From: Ilex aquifolium
Lineage: Eukaryota > Streptophyta > Magnoliopsida > Aquifoliales > Aquifoliaceae
Length of the DNA stretch: 64,000 nt
Direction: 5' to 3'
Assembly (NCBI GenBank): GCA_951799425.1
Contig: OX637393.1
Location: 18,557,744-18,621,743 of the forward strand
Part shown: in pieces, positions 10,957-22,516 of the stretch
Numbering within the stretch: position 1 is the stretch's first letter
How the letters are laid out: the number at the start of each line of letters is the position of its first letter
Notes under the pieces: generated by a model
What the model was told of the DNA's origin: nothing
Seen by the model: only the letters and a program-made list of their open reading frames with translations
The model's database searches: none
Translations under genes and position numbers: made by a program

Positions 10957-13027
10957 GAGATCTTTCTGCAATTTACTGATTTCCAGCATGTTGTGATGAA
11001 TGAGAAATTACATAAATTTTTCAAAGTTATGATTTTGTTGTGCTTTTTTTCTTTGGGAATTTGTAGGATTGATTAGGAACTACATTAGCTATACCATCAG
11101 TCTCATAAAGTTACTCTGTTCTAATCTTTCAATCCTAGGCTTTATTTTTCATTTTTTGTTGATTGATATGATTTTTCATGGGTATAATGGCTTGAATTTT
11201 TTGTTTACTACCGTTACTTTAGGCATGAACATAAGGTGTTTGACAAAATGTTTGTGAGAAAAAGCACTTAGCTTGATATGAAACAATTTTACAGTCTCTA
11301 AGGGTCAAGGCTGCGAGTTCATTTCTGCTTGGAGTAAAGAAGGTTGCATAAGTAGGGAGGTTTGTATCATGGTGTCATCTAAGAGTTGCCCTTGATGCTC
11401 TTCTACTGGGGTTTTATCTATGATCTTTTTTTTTTTAAGTTTGGTTTTGGTAAAATTTGTTTTGTTTTGATAGGCAATTTTGAGTAGGCTTTTAAAGTTC
11501 TTACTTTTGTCTACTACAGTTGGAATAGTGCCTCTTGAAGCTTCAAGCATGTCATGCCATCTATGGGGATTGCCAAATGAGCATAGGAGGGTCATGAGGT
11601 TTGGATTTAATGGTTGTAATACGTATTTTCTACCAACTTGGCTGTTGGTTGGTATTTTGATAATTGAGAGGTTCGTTAAAAAAAAAAAGTTAAGTAGTTT
11701 GGGGTGCTGTCATTTTCTTTTGAAACTTGAGTTGGGTACATTTGGCATGTCTACTCTTTTTTGTAATGTGATGCCTATACTTTGATTACTCATCATAATG
11801 GCTTCGATTTTTTTTTTGAATGAAGGATTTTTTTGCATTAGCATTGGGCAAAAAACTGAGTTCCAATGTTCAATAGCACAGTTTTGCATCCATTAACTTT
11901 AATCTGAATGTTGGCAAATGAAAGCATTGTGCTGAGGATTACAGACATACTATAATTGATTCAAATCGTTGTTACAGATTGATATATTGTGTTTCCTTTG
12001 GCATTGAAGTGCCAAATCGATTCAAGGTGCGCCCCCCTTCTTATCTTCTTTTCTCTTATAATTTATAGAAATTTTGTCTCTATTTTTTTGTGGGTTTGTT
12101 TGTTTCACTTTAGTTTCTTTTAATTATGTGTTTTTGCTAATTTGCATTGCATTGATCAATGGGTTTTGTTGCAAGTTTTAGTGCAATGGTTGGTGGGTTT
12201 TACTGCAATGGTTTAACAAAATGCAAAGTTTTGGGGGTTCATTTCAAATATTTGAGGTGAGTCTCTCTCTCACACACTCATAATCTGCGGGATTTTTTTT
12301 TTTTTTTTTAATAGTGTGTGAGTTTTGATGCATTTTAGTTGTTTGAAGTTTGTTTTCATGCTCTTAATTTCAAAAAAAAAAAAAAATGTTTTCATGCTCA
12401 TTAGCACTGCATAATAATTAGAATTTCCATTAGCTTTATACTTTCTTTATTCATTGGGGTTTGCTAGGGAATTGCTTGCTTTATTTATTGATTGTTTTGA
12501 TTTGATTTGGTATCAATTAATTGGTTAAAGTGGAGTAGTGCGGGTTTGCTTGGATTTGTTGAAATGATTTCAGCAAATTTTATACTATCCTTGGAGGGAT
12601 GTGGGTTTGCTTGGCCTTTCTGGTAATAGAATAATTGTTGTTGGTATGTGGTAAAAATCCTTCTAAGTGGTCACCTGTGGTGAGATAGGATGACTATTCC
12701 TACATATGCTTCTCAGTTTGTTGTTTGAGTTCTGAGTTCCAAAACAAATGTCACAGTTTACAATAATATTCATTATTGTTACTTTTTGTGGGCAACCGTG
12801 TCTATTATCGTAAGTTCCTATATTGGTAGTCATTTTTCCTTATTGTCTCCAGTTGTTCCATTTGACTCTTTTGAGGTTGGTTTGAATAAATCTAAATGTT
12901 ATTTTGTGATGTTATAGTGTTTTTTTTTACTCTCTGTATCTATATATATAAATACACATCTCTCCTTCTACATAAGAGTATTTTTAAATAATATTTATTC
13001 TAATGACAATTTTTTTGTGTTACGCAA

Positions 13028-13054
13028 GTGCCTTCAGGCACGGGCATTAACTAG
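13028..13054 (+). terminator. Helitron 3' hairpin and CTAG end
   Basis: GTGCCT and AGGCAC form a 6-bp stem around TC. CTAG follows after GGGCATTAA. The hairpin is the transposition terminator of Helitrons. Confidence 0.85.
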
Positions 13055-13063
13055 TATATATAT

Positions 13064-13435
13064 ATGAGTCCATTCAGCAAATCTCCGTTCTTTGGTCAGG
13101 CCGGTTCAGTAGGTATTCCAGCTAGTTCAGCATCTATTATGGTTGGTTTTGCAACTTTGAGGCCAATTCAACAAGTTTTCAGTTACTCCAGCCAGTTCAG
13201 CGGCTTTTCCAGCCGATTCAGCAGCTTTCCCAGTCGGTTCATCAACTTTGAGGCCGGTTCACTGCTTTTCCAATTTCACCAGCCTAGTCAGCTCATTCTG
13301 CGGGATTTTCAACCATCCTTTTTGTTGATTCTGCCCCGGTTCAGCACCCGTTTCATTGCTTTCGCCTTTGTGCAGTGAGTTTCAGCGCATCTATTTGTTG
13401 ATTCTACATTCTTTGCTTAGTTTTTTATTGAGAGC
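13064..13435 (+). other. Leader of copia element 2 with 21-bp tandem repeats
   Basis: This untranslated leader precedes the gag start. Between about 13187 and 13270 it holds three to four diverged 21-bp units of the type TCCAGCCAGTTCAGCGGCTT. The 5' LTR is not found upstream, where the Helitron lies instead. Confidence 0.55.
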
Positions 13436-14530
13436 ATGGATCCTAAGGTAGATACTGCTCCCTCGACCACTAGTAATGTTCCCATTACCTCAGTTCCTCC
13501 ACCAAATTTTTCTCATGCTTCCTTCTTTAATGCTCCTATGACCTTCGTTAAATTGAATGGAAGTAACTATGTATTGTGGGCACGCTCTGTTGATGTTTTT
13601 CTTAATGGAAAAGGTCTTCATAAGCACTTAGTGGAGCCTAAATCGAATGAGAGTGATCCTGGCTTTGCTCAGTGGGAACAGGAAGATGCATATACTGTTT
13701 CCCTCCTCTTCACTTGCATTGAGCCTCACATCAATTCTACTTTACTTTGTCTAGACACTACCAAGGAAATTTGGGACCACTGACTCATATGTACTCTGCC
13801 ACCAGTAATATCACCCGCATTTATGAGATATGCATATAGTACTTTAGACTTGAACAGGGTATCTTGACTCTTGAGGATTACTTTTCTAAGGTTATGGGAA
13901 TTTGTGAGGAACGTAAGTTGTATTAGTCTATATCTTCTGATGTTTTAAAGATGGAACAACAATGTGATGATGTTGATGTTGTCCATTTTTTTGACTGGGT
14001 TGCGGTCAAAGAATGAGCCTATCCGTGCACGGATTTTGGGTAGTCCCAAACTTCCATCTCTCCATGATGTGTTTTCTCTCGCCTTCAGCGTGCTACTTTA
14101 TCTGATAATCATTCTCTTGCAAGTCCTGATCCTATTAGTGATTGGTCCGCTTTAGTTGTTTCCCAGGGTGAGTCTAGTGGTTCTCGTGGAGGACGTGGTG
14201 GTAGAGGCGATCATGGCCCGCGAGGTGGATCTGGTAGTTCTCGTGGAGGCCTTGGTGGTAGAGGAGGTCGTGACACTCGCAGGTGTACTCATTGTGGTCA
14301 TAATAACCACACAGTGGAGTATTGTTAGGATTTAAATGGTAAACAACCTACTTCAGCTCATCAGGTATCTTCTTAAGAGGATGTTTCATCCTCTAGCCTT
14401 ACTCAACCTCGTACTAGTGACTGTATTACTATCACACGTGATGAATATGTACAGTTTATGTCCTAGAAGCAGGCCTTAACATCCTTTACTGCTACATTGC
14501 TTAGTCAGGTACGACACCTACTTGTTTACT
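13436..14530 (+). pseudogene. Copia element 2 gag, broken
   Basis: The ATG at 13436 opens 115 codons with the copia Gag block FVKLNGSNYVLWARSVDVFL. A stop occurs after TTKEIWDH, and the match continues in other frames to about 14160. A Gly/Arg-rich linker (GRGGRGDHGPRGGSG) follows. Then comes one intact CCHC zinc knuckle, CTHCGHNNHTVEYC (14284-14325), directly followed by TAG. Gag packages element RNA. At least four frame breaks make this copy dead. It is the host element for three later insertions. Confidence 0.8.
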
Positions 14531-15639
14531 GATTTTCACGTCTAGCACATGGATCATTGATTTTGGAGCCTTAGATCATATGATTGGTTCCTCTAGTCAC
14601 TTATCTTACTTTCACTCTGTAGCTCCATCTCGCAGTGTTAGTTTTGCCAACGGATCCTCATGACAAGTTTCAGGTTTGGGTAATATACAACTTAGTCCTT
14701 CTCTCTTGTTATCTTCTGTATTGCATGTTTTGCAGTTTCCCTATAGTTAATCCGGAAGATTACTCGTTCTCTTAACTATTTAGTAACCTTTTATCCCTCA
14801 TTTTTGTGTCTTTTAGGATCTCAAGGCGAAAAGGAAGATTGATACGGGGCATAAATCTGGTGTTCTCTATTACTTTGACTTTGAACCACCTCCTAGAACC
14901 TTACAAACCTCCTTGTCTCCCCTACAGTGACACTGTTGTCTCGGACATCCATTTCTTCCAGTTTTGAAGTCTCAAGTTTCTAGTCTTAGTAGTTTGTCGT
15001 CCTTATCTTGTGAAGCATGTCAACTTAGTAAGCACCATCGTGTGCCTTTTAAATCTAGGATTGATAATAGTGTTTCTAGTCCTTTTGAATTAGTTCATTA
15101 CGATATATAGGGTCCTCCTGGAGATTCTTCAATAAATGAATTTCGTTATTTTGTTACATTTGTCGATGATCATTCTCGTATGCCTTGGTTATTTTTAATG
15201 AAATCTCGCTTATCTTTCAGTTGTTTCATAAATAAGTTAAGACCCAATTTGACAGTCATATTCGTGTTCTTCGGTCTGATAATACTAAAGAATATATGTC
15301 TAATCTCTTTCAAGAGTTATTTCCAACAAAAGGGGATTATACATTAGACCTCTTGTGTACACACGCCTCAACAAAATGGCGTGGCTGAGCAGAAGAATCG
15401 TCATTTAGTAGATGTCACTCGGGCTCTCCTCTTTCATATGCATGTTCCTCCTTGATTTTGGGGTGATGCTGTTTTGACTGCTTGTTATCTTATTAACCGT
15501 TTGCCTTCTACAATCTTACGAGGGGCCTCTCCTCATTCTGTATTTTTTCCTCAATCTCCATTGTTCTCAATTCCTCTCAAGATATTTGGTTGTGTTTGTT
15601 TTGTTCATAATCTTAGTCCTGGTTTTGGTAAACTAGATC
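14531..15639 (+). pseudogene. Copia element 2 protease, pre-integrase and integrase core, broken
   Basis: A protease-like STWIIDFGALDHMIG appears near 14545, with Asp-Phe-Gly where copia proteases have Asp-Ser-Gly. Pre-integrase CEACQLSKHHRVPF (near 15010) and integrase FVDDHSRMPWLFLMKSR (near 15160) follow, and then HTPQQNGVAEQKNRHLVDVT and FWGDAVLTACYLINRLPST. Several frames and stops are involved. The sequence breaks at 15639 at the target site of solo LTR copy 1 and resumes at 17906. Confidence 0.8.
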
Positions 15640-17905
15640 TGTAACGCCCCAAATACCACCCTGGACGGCATTACACTATGAAACCATTCATGTCATGAGA
15701 GCAACTAAATATATATCCATCGAATAAGAAACATTCTTAATTTTAACAAAATTTGGGCAGAGTCTCCTTTGTACAGGAAGCTCCACTCAAAAATCACAAC
15801 CTGTGCAATTCTATTAACTTGACCACACAGGGTCCATTTAACCATCCAATAACAATAAAATTTCTATTTACCATCTATACTATCCTTAACATTATCCCAA
15901 AAGAATAGGCCAGATACGGCAATTACATTCCCCAAAAGAATTACATGAATATATCGCAGCGGAGTTTCAAAAGAATCTAGACTTTACATTGTTCAGAAAT
16001 AAATCTCCTAGTCTAGAACAAAATAAGCTATATCTCTAGATGTCCCATTCGGGATCTAGGTACCCCTCCAAGGAAGCTTCCCCAAGGCCCGGCTCATTCA
16101 CACCGAGCTCCTCCTCTAAAGCCAAATCTGAAAATATTAATTGTAGGGGATGAGCACGAAGCTCTGTAGTAAAATCTTCCCAAACTCAAACAAGGTTTAG
16201 AAAAGCATATAAAACGGTTGGTCTCATTTTCACAAATAGCATATATACCATTTTGAAGGAAAAGCAGGATTTTTTAAATAGATCTCAAGTTTAAACCATA
16301 ACAACAATCAAGTAAAAGAATAAATTAAATTGAACAACAATACACCGTGTCCAAAGTTAGGCCAATTCGGAAGGGCGTCTTCCGATGCATTGTCCCATAC
16401 CAATGCCCCGGCCGAGACGTTCCAACTCATCATCCCAAGTATATTGGTTCATCCCCGTACCATGTATGTTGATTGCTTCTCCTGAATTTACCTAACGGTT
16501 ATACCTAGTCCACCAATCACAATCACATTCACAAGCATTTTAGGAAAGGGCGTCTACCATCCCAATGGCAGTGACGAGTCCCTTCCCAGGAAAAGTATAC
16601 TATCCCTTGTTCGAACTCCAGTGAACGATAGTGGTTTCATTACCAAATGACAACCCACTACAAGTGCTAGGAAACCATCTCATCCCCACTGGGGTAGACT
16701 AACTTCTAACACTCTACGACATCTCTCGAAGGCAATCCAAGTCCCTCACAACAACCATACAATTGAGGAAACCAAAATATTCTCAATTCATCAACATTTC
16801 AAGGAATTACCAAATTCCACAATTTCTAATATAATGTTTCATAATATGATGGAAGAAAATGAGCAAGAGATCATCATAAGTAACATTTTGGTGTACAATA
16901 TCAAACACTAAAGTTTTGAAAGCAATACCAAGAAAAAATAGAGGGAAAAGTCCATTTCTCTTTAAAACCAAGGTTTGAAGATGAAAAAGAGAAATTTAAT
17001 AGTTACCCAACCATCACAATGTTCAAAACATGGCATTTATTTCAAGAGGAACAAGAATCATGTATTTCTTATCATGTATATAAGGATGAGAGTGGAAAAC
17101 ATATTTATATACATAAACCCTAGCCTCAATGTAAGAGATTAGGAAGAAATCCCCTACCTCAATGCTCAAGAGTTTTAGCCAAATACCCAAGCTTCAAGAC
17201 CTTCTTGCTTTCCTTTCTTTTCCTTTTAATCTCCTCTCCCTAGGGTTTTCAAAAGATTTGGGTGAGAGTGGGTGAAGAATGGAAGAAAAGAGAATGAGTA
17301 GAGAAGTGAAATCTTAGAAATCTAGGGTTTTAATCTTCTAAAATGGTGTATCTCTCCTTATCTTTGATGTTCTTCTCTCCATCTCTTTCTCTCTAAAGGT
17401 GCCTAGGGTTTAGAAGGCTGAAATGGGGCTCAAATAGTCGGCCTTAAGTATTTATAGGGAGAGAGAGAGAGGCCGAAATTCGCGACTTTAAAATAAACAG
17501 TCTGGTTTCGGTAGTACCGGTACTCAGTACCGGTACCATTCAGTACCGGTACCCAGTACCGGTACAAGAAACCTTCTGGAATCGGGGGTACCGGTACCAT
17601 TTACCCAGTTTTGCCTATTTCTTTTGTTTTCCATTTCCAATCCATTCCAAAACTAACCAAATCCATCACAAACCTCTCCAACACATATTTATACACCAAA
17701 CCTATCTAATACAAGTTATAGGACCTAACATTTTATATTTTCACTCACTAAAATTAAATTTCAACTATGATTTTCATTAACATTTTAAATCTTTACTTTT
17801 CAAATTTACAAAGTTCAAACACACTTCAATACCCCTATCCACATCTTTACAATCATTATTTGCTATATCTATATATCTATATGAACGAAAATGCGGGGTG
17901 TTACA
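15640..17905 (-). mobile_element. Solo LTR copy 1 (2.27 kb, gypsy), TSD AGATC
   Basis: The sequence begins TGTAACGCCCC and ends GGGTGTTACA, and is flanked by AGATC at 15635-15639 and 17906-17910. The orientation is inferred from homology to the plus-strand LTRs at 45-58 kb, whose 3' end reads GGGGCGTTACA before a primer-binding site. U3 is about 450 bp, and R-U5 about 1.8 kb. On the minus strand U3 holds a palindrome array, then a CT-rich run and TATAAATA (17449-17456). No internal region remains, so it arose by LTR-LTR recombination. It interrupts copia integrase. Confidence 0.88.
17449..17597 (-). promoter_or_regulatory. LTR promoter with class I palindrome array (5 x GTACCGGTAC)
   Basis: Five perfect GTACCGGTAC palindromes lie at 17514-17597, with centre spacings 13, 16, 13 and 32 bp. 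The TATA box TATAAATA is on the minus strand at 17449-17456, about 58 bp downstream of the array. Each palindrome has a central CpG. Confidence 0.85.
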
Positions 17906-18566
17906 AGATCTATGTGCCACTAAGTGTACATTCCTTGGTTACTCTCGCATGCAAAAAGTTTACCCTTGTTACAGTCCTACACTTAGGCGATACTTTACTT
18001 GTGCTGATGTCAGCTTCTGGGAGTCTACCCCCTATGTCTCTGCACCATCCATTCCTTTTGATTTTCACTCTGACTCCTCTTCCTTGCCTATTTCCCTTCC
18101 TCTACCAACTCTAGGTCCCCTTCCCTCTCTTGAGCCACCTCGTGTTAGTATCTCCTCATGTAACTCCCACCACACCATTACGTGTCTATTCTCATCAGTT
18201 GAAACCACCAACACCTGCACCTGCTCCAATTCCACCACCAGCTTCCTCGTCGTCTTCGGATCTTGCCACTTCAGCACCGATAAACTCCCTATTGATTGCT
18301 CTTCGTAATGGTATTCGTTCCTGTGTTACTAACCATCCTATTGGTAATTTTATTTCTTCTCATTCGTTATCTCCAGTATTTTCTTGTTTTATCTCTCAAT
18401 TATCTACTATATCTATTCCTAAGACTGTCTGAGCTGCCCTCTCTGATCCACATTGGAGTCAAGCTATGGAAAAGGAGATGCATGCACTCTATGACAATCA
18501 CACTTGGGATCTTGTTTCGTTGCCTCCTGGTAAGCAGATTGTTGGGTATCGTTGGGTTTACACCAC
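17906..18566 (+). pseudogene. Copia element 2 integrase C-end and RT start, broken
   Basis: The frame resumes after copy 1 with LCATKCTFLGYSRMQKVYPC and RRYFTCADVSFWES, the integrase C-terminal block. A Pro/Ser-rich linker (PPTPAPAPIPPPASSSSSD, near 18200) is followed by HWSQAMEKEMHALYDNHTWD and PGKQIVGYRWVYTT, the entry into reverse transcriptase. It stops at 18566 where LTR A is inserted. The linker reads in a different frame. Confidence 0.8.
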
Positions 18567-20487
18567 TGATGAGCACAAAATATTGTATATTTCAATGCCT
18601 CATTACATGCATTTTAACTCAACTTTTGCATCTAAGTACTCAGAGTTAGCCGATTTTATGAATAATGTTGAATTCTCGATGTTGCATGTTTTTATAGCTT
18701 AAATCATGTATTTTAGGACCTTGCAACTATGATGGATGTGTGGTGAGGGCATGTACACATTACATGAAGATTTGGAGGCTTAAAAGTGAAGAAATCAAGG
18801 AGGTATTGGTGTTTGGGAACAAAAGCGCCAGCAGCCACACCACTGGGTTGAAGAGCCTCGGTTTTCCTCCATTTTGACCATGATCCACTTCGAATCTGAA
18901 AATGTTCAAAACATGAAAGTTGTAGATTTGGATGTCTTCTATATTGTGTCAAAATTTCAGCTCAATCGGACGGTTAGATCAAAAGTTATGCCAATTCTAC
19001 GAAGAATGATCCGGAGTAGAAAAACCGTGCCGGTACGCCGTACCGGTACTGTACCGTACCGGTACTGTACCGTACCGGTACTCAGTACCGGTATGCCGAA
19101 GCTACTGGTGTACGAAAGTACCGGTACGGTACAGTACCGGTACTCAGTACCGGTACGCCGTGCCGAACAGCCCAAAAACGCCTGTAACTCATCTCCACTT
19201 GCTTGGGGGTCCCACCTACACTTCTCCCACTTGCCCCCCAACATTTCCTTACACATTTCCATGCCTCCCTTACACAATTAAAAGAATTTGGAGGCCATTA
19301 CATTAATGAGGATGGGAGAGAAGGGGTAGCCTGGGGGAGGCTTGTCCTAGCCTGCAACACCCATCCATTCAGCCCCCTATTGATGGAGGCCTTTCACACA
19401 GCTAGGGGGGACCACCATGCACGAAATTGAAGGCTAACTCTCCATTATATTCAGCATTCAACAAGCATTCAAGGGGTGGCTACCTAAGCTTAGTTTTAGT
19501 TCCATGTAGAAGATGATAAATAGTGTAATGTAAGTTTATGTTTTTGCATTTTCCTTTCCATTTCAATTGTTGTAAGCTTTAAACTTCTTGTAATCTTCAT
19601 TCCTTGCACTTTAATCTAGTTTATTCCAAGTTTACTTGCATGTTCTTTATTTCACCATTGTTGCTTCAAGTTTTCTTCATTTCATCTTTTAAAATGGGTA
19701 TTGCATATTTTCCTTCATAGCTTTAGATTTCTTGCTTCAAGTTAAGTTTCATGCTTTAAATCTTCATTTCTCTACAATGTCTTTCATTTACATTATGCTT
19801 GTCTTCCTTTTACCATGAGTAGCTAGATTTTAAGTTGGTTAATCCAAGGGAGAACTCCTCTTGGGTGTGCCACTTCAACTCATTTTCATTCCTGCTCTCA
19901 GAGTACGATGGCTCGGTTTGACTGGGTTGGGGTGAGGACATGGTTGTGAGTTCTTGATACACCATAGGCATTGTCACGGGGTATGCTTGAATCCTCACCT
20001 CCATTTTAGTCCCGAGCTTCCCACCAATCAATCGTACTTCTAGGCTCTATTGGAGGAAGGCTTGAGTTGATTTGGTATTCCCATTGGAATGACCTCTTTG
20101 GATTAGCCAACACTTGTTTTTATTTCATTTTCATTAAGAACACTATCACAAACCAAACTCAAAACTCAAAAGATTTTACACTTCTCTTTTGTTCACTAAA
20201 ATCACCTTCACACACTTGAACTTTCCTTCCCTGAGAAGACGACCTTGGAATACTTTTCCAAGTAAAACACCGACACACAAAAGACTCTTTGCGATTGGGG
20301 AGCACTTTTGTTCACACACCCACATTTCATTCACATTTTGTTCATTCCATTTTCCATCAATCCGTTGTTGCCTAATCTCTTGCATCACCCCGAGGGAGAG
20401 TGACACTCCCTTTCACACATAAGCCATATACACATGTCAAATGGTGATGTTTAGGGGTTCGGAACAACAACGTTTTTTCATCAATCA
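18567..20487 (+). mobile_element. Solo LTR A (1.92 kb, Tat-like gypsy), TSD ACCAC
   Basis: It starts TGATGAGCACAAAATATTG and ends TTTTTTCATCAATCA, and ACCAC flanks it at 18562-18566 and 20488-20492. Removing it rejoins the copia RT frame exactly. A related LTR B lies at 43.99-60.64 kb. Near its 3' end it has a GAAGACGACCTTGGAATAC stretch of the kind seen near Tat/Athila LTR ends, which sets the orientation. It carries a class I palindrome array at 19027-19163 and, just upstream, a block of about 100 bp (18897-18993) shared in inverted orientation with the 2.3-kb LTR family. Lineage assignment is moderate, insertion is firm. Confidence 0.82.
19027..19163. promoter_or_regulatory. Class I palindrome array (6 perfect GTACCGGTAC) in LTR A
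   Basis: Six perfect copies plus partial ones. Centres are spaced 16, 16, then 13 to a one-base-imperfect copy (at about 19089), then 33, 16 and 13 bp. This is the same 13/16 rule as in solo LTR copies 1-3, which belong to another LTR family. No clear TATA box follows. Confidence 0.82.
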
Positions 20488-20492
20488 ACCAC

Positions 20493-20931
20493 TAAATTTC
20501 ATCCAATTGACGATCCAAAGCTCATCTGGTTACTAAAGGGTATACCTAGACATATGGTGTTGACTATGCTGAGACTTTTTCTCTCATGGCCAAGATTTCT
20601 TTTGTCCGGATTTTCATTTCTTTGGCTGCTAATCTCTCTTGGCCATTATTTCAGTTAGATGTGAAAAATGTTCTTACATGGTGACTTTGCAAAATAAGTT
20701 TATATGGAACAACCACTCGATTTTGTTGTCTAGGGGAGTATCAGGGATAAGTGTGCAAATTAAAGAAAGCATTGTATGGGTTGAAACAATCTCCATGAGT
20801 ATGATTTAGGAAGTTTTCAGATGCAGTGATGGATTTTAGCCTTCATAGATGGGAGACAGATCATTTGGTATTTCACCTATGTACCAATTCAGGTAATATC
20901 CTTCTTTATGTTTATGTTGATGATATTGTGA
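20493..20931 (+). pseudogene. Copia element 2 reverse transcriptase, middle part
   Basis: Broken frames give KFHPIDD, YGVDYAETFSLMAKISF, FISLAANLSWPLFQLDVKN and KLKKALYGLKQS. The final frame runs into LCTNSGNILLYVYVDDIV, whose YVDD is the RT catalytic motif. An hAT-like element interrupts it two codons later. Confidence 0.82.
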
Positions 20932-21564
20932 CATGGTTCAAGGTCGCCGTATCGGTCCTTAATTCGGATGCCACTGAGATACATCGGTTACGACATCGTG
21001 GTATAGTATCGGCCAATACGCTCAAACCCTATATAGAAGGCTCAATTTTTTTTAAAAAAAATCATGAAAAATTGTAATAAATGCAAATATCATCATTCAT
21101 GCATCACATCCCCCAAAATGCATTATTTAACACATTAATCATTATAACGAGGAATAATAAAGGTCTACCAGAATAATATAATTTAATTTATAATGTTTAC
21201 AAATTATATAGATAATTCAATTTAAAGCTTTTGAAAATGTATATCTAATTATAAAAACAATTTGTCCATTTAATCATGTAATGTATATCTAACTACAAAT
21301 TATATGTATTTATTTGATAATGTACATGTAATTTTTAAATTTTCCACTACACATACACAAGAAAATTTAATAAATTATTTTTAATAGTTAAGTTCTAATT
21401 AGATTATGTGGTAAATAATAAAACATAAATTATTAGAAGAATTGGAGCAAGTGGGTCTCAGTTTGAATTGGGTCATTGAGAACAAAAAAAGAAAAGAAAA
21501 AAAACCACTTAAAACCGACACAATGGTCTCGGTTTGAGAGACCCATTGTGACTGCAAGAGAGAG

Positions 21565-22325
21565 TAGGGGTGTTCATGGGCCGGGTTACCCACGGGTCCA
21601 GTTATCCGGCCCAAAAAAAATAAGCTCGAAACCCAATAAGCTCGATAGTTGGCCCGCCCGAGCTCGAGCCCAATATCCTTTAAGAAATGGTTTGGGTTTA
21701 CCTCTAAACCCACAACCCGGCACGAAGCCTGGCCTAATAACCCACCCACAAAACCCGCCTGCCTAGCCCCAATAACCCGTTAGAATTCCTGGGGTTTCTC
21801 ATACTTCCATACTGGAAGATGATACTGCACTCCGTGAAGTAGTTGGAGAACTTCATTGTATTAATTCTGACATTATGAGAACAGTTGGTTCAAGGACTTC
21901 ATAAATGTTAGGGGCTGTCCAGTAGTAGCAATCTACAATCATCTTTTGTGTTGACAAAGATCCTGGTTTCTAATGCAAAATGGCCTCTTTGAAGGTAGCT
22001 TTTCTTCCAGTTAAAAAAGAAACAAAAAAAAGGTAGCTTTTCTTAATTTGCACTACGGTGTTAGAGGTGAAAATGGGTTTAACGCAATAATAAGCTTGTT
22101 GGTTAGTTTAACACAATAGTAAACTTGCTTAGTTGTGATTTGTGCATTAGAGCCCAAGAAGGCCACCCAGTCAGACCCGCCTGCAAAGCCCGCCCAATAG
22201 GTGACGGGTTGAGTTGCGGGTAGCTTACCTCTACCCAAAGCCCGGCCCGGCCTACCCGATAACTCGCTCGGGTAAGGGCTTGGGCCGGTCCGAAAAAATT
22301 TTACGGGCCGAGCTGGACAGCCCTA
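21565..22325. mobile_element. Nested hAT-like MITE, 761 bp, TSD AGAGAGAG
   Basis: It begins TAGGGGTGTTCATGGGCCGG and ends GGGCCGAGCTGGACAGCCCTA, as imperfect inverted repeats with TAGGG/CCCTA termini. AGAGAGAG flanks it at 21557-21564 and 22326-22333. The host is a (GA)-rich region, which slightly weakens the duplication as evidence. Interior is rich in GGCCCG motifs and has no coding frame. Confidence 0.7.
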
Positions 22326-22451
22326 AGAGAGAGGGGGGGATTGGGTAGTTGTGAACAAAAAAAAAAAAGAAAAAAGAAAAAGAAAACTTTTAAATTTAAG
22401 GTCTTGGTTACAGACCACAATTGAGAGTCTTGAGACTAAGACACTCAGACA

Positions 22452-22457
<6 letters not shown>

Positions 22458-22514
<57 letters not shown>
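22458..22514. repeat. (GA)n microsatellite
   Basis: Uninterrupted GA dinucleotides over about 57 bp lie inside the hAT-like element. They create spurious Ser-Leu frames on the minus strand. Confidence 0.95.

Positions 22515-22516
<2 letters not shown>

Larger units (their letters stand above)
10364..13054 (+). mobile_element. Helitron, about 2.7 kb, with captured gene fragment
   Basis: The left end TCTATCTAATAAAGTAGAGC follows an A (a start at 10368 is equally possible). The right end is CTAG at 13051-13054, followed by T. Nine bases after a GTGCCT-TC-AGGCAC hairpin (13028-13041) the sequence ends GGGCATTAACTAG. TC start, CTRR end, 3' hairpin and insertion between A and T without duplication are the Helitron signature. 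The target is a (TA)n tract that continues on both sides. No Rep/helicase frame is present, so it is non-autonomous. It carries an exon-intron fragment of a PERK-like kinase gene. The rest (11-13 kb) is AT-rich intron-like sequence. An antisense frame at 11305-11595 (SRGTIPTVVDKSKNFKSLLK) may be a second captured exon that I cannot name. Confidence 0.82.

Noticed and set aside
17514-17597. Regularly spaced palindromes as a CRISPR-like array
   Set aside because: Repeats are only 10 bp, spacers are 3-6 bp and not unique, and the context is a plant LTR promoter.
18130-18649. Overlapping 70-135-codon frames
   Set aside because: They are shadow frames of the broken copia linker and RT; only the copia motif matches were kept.
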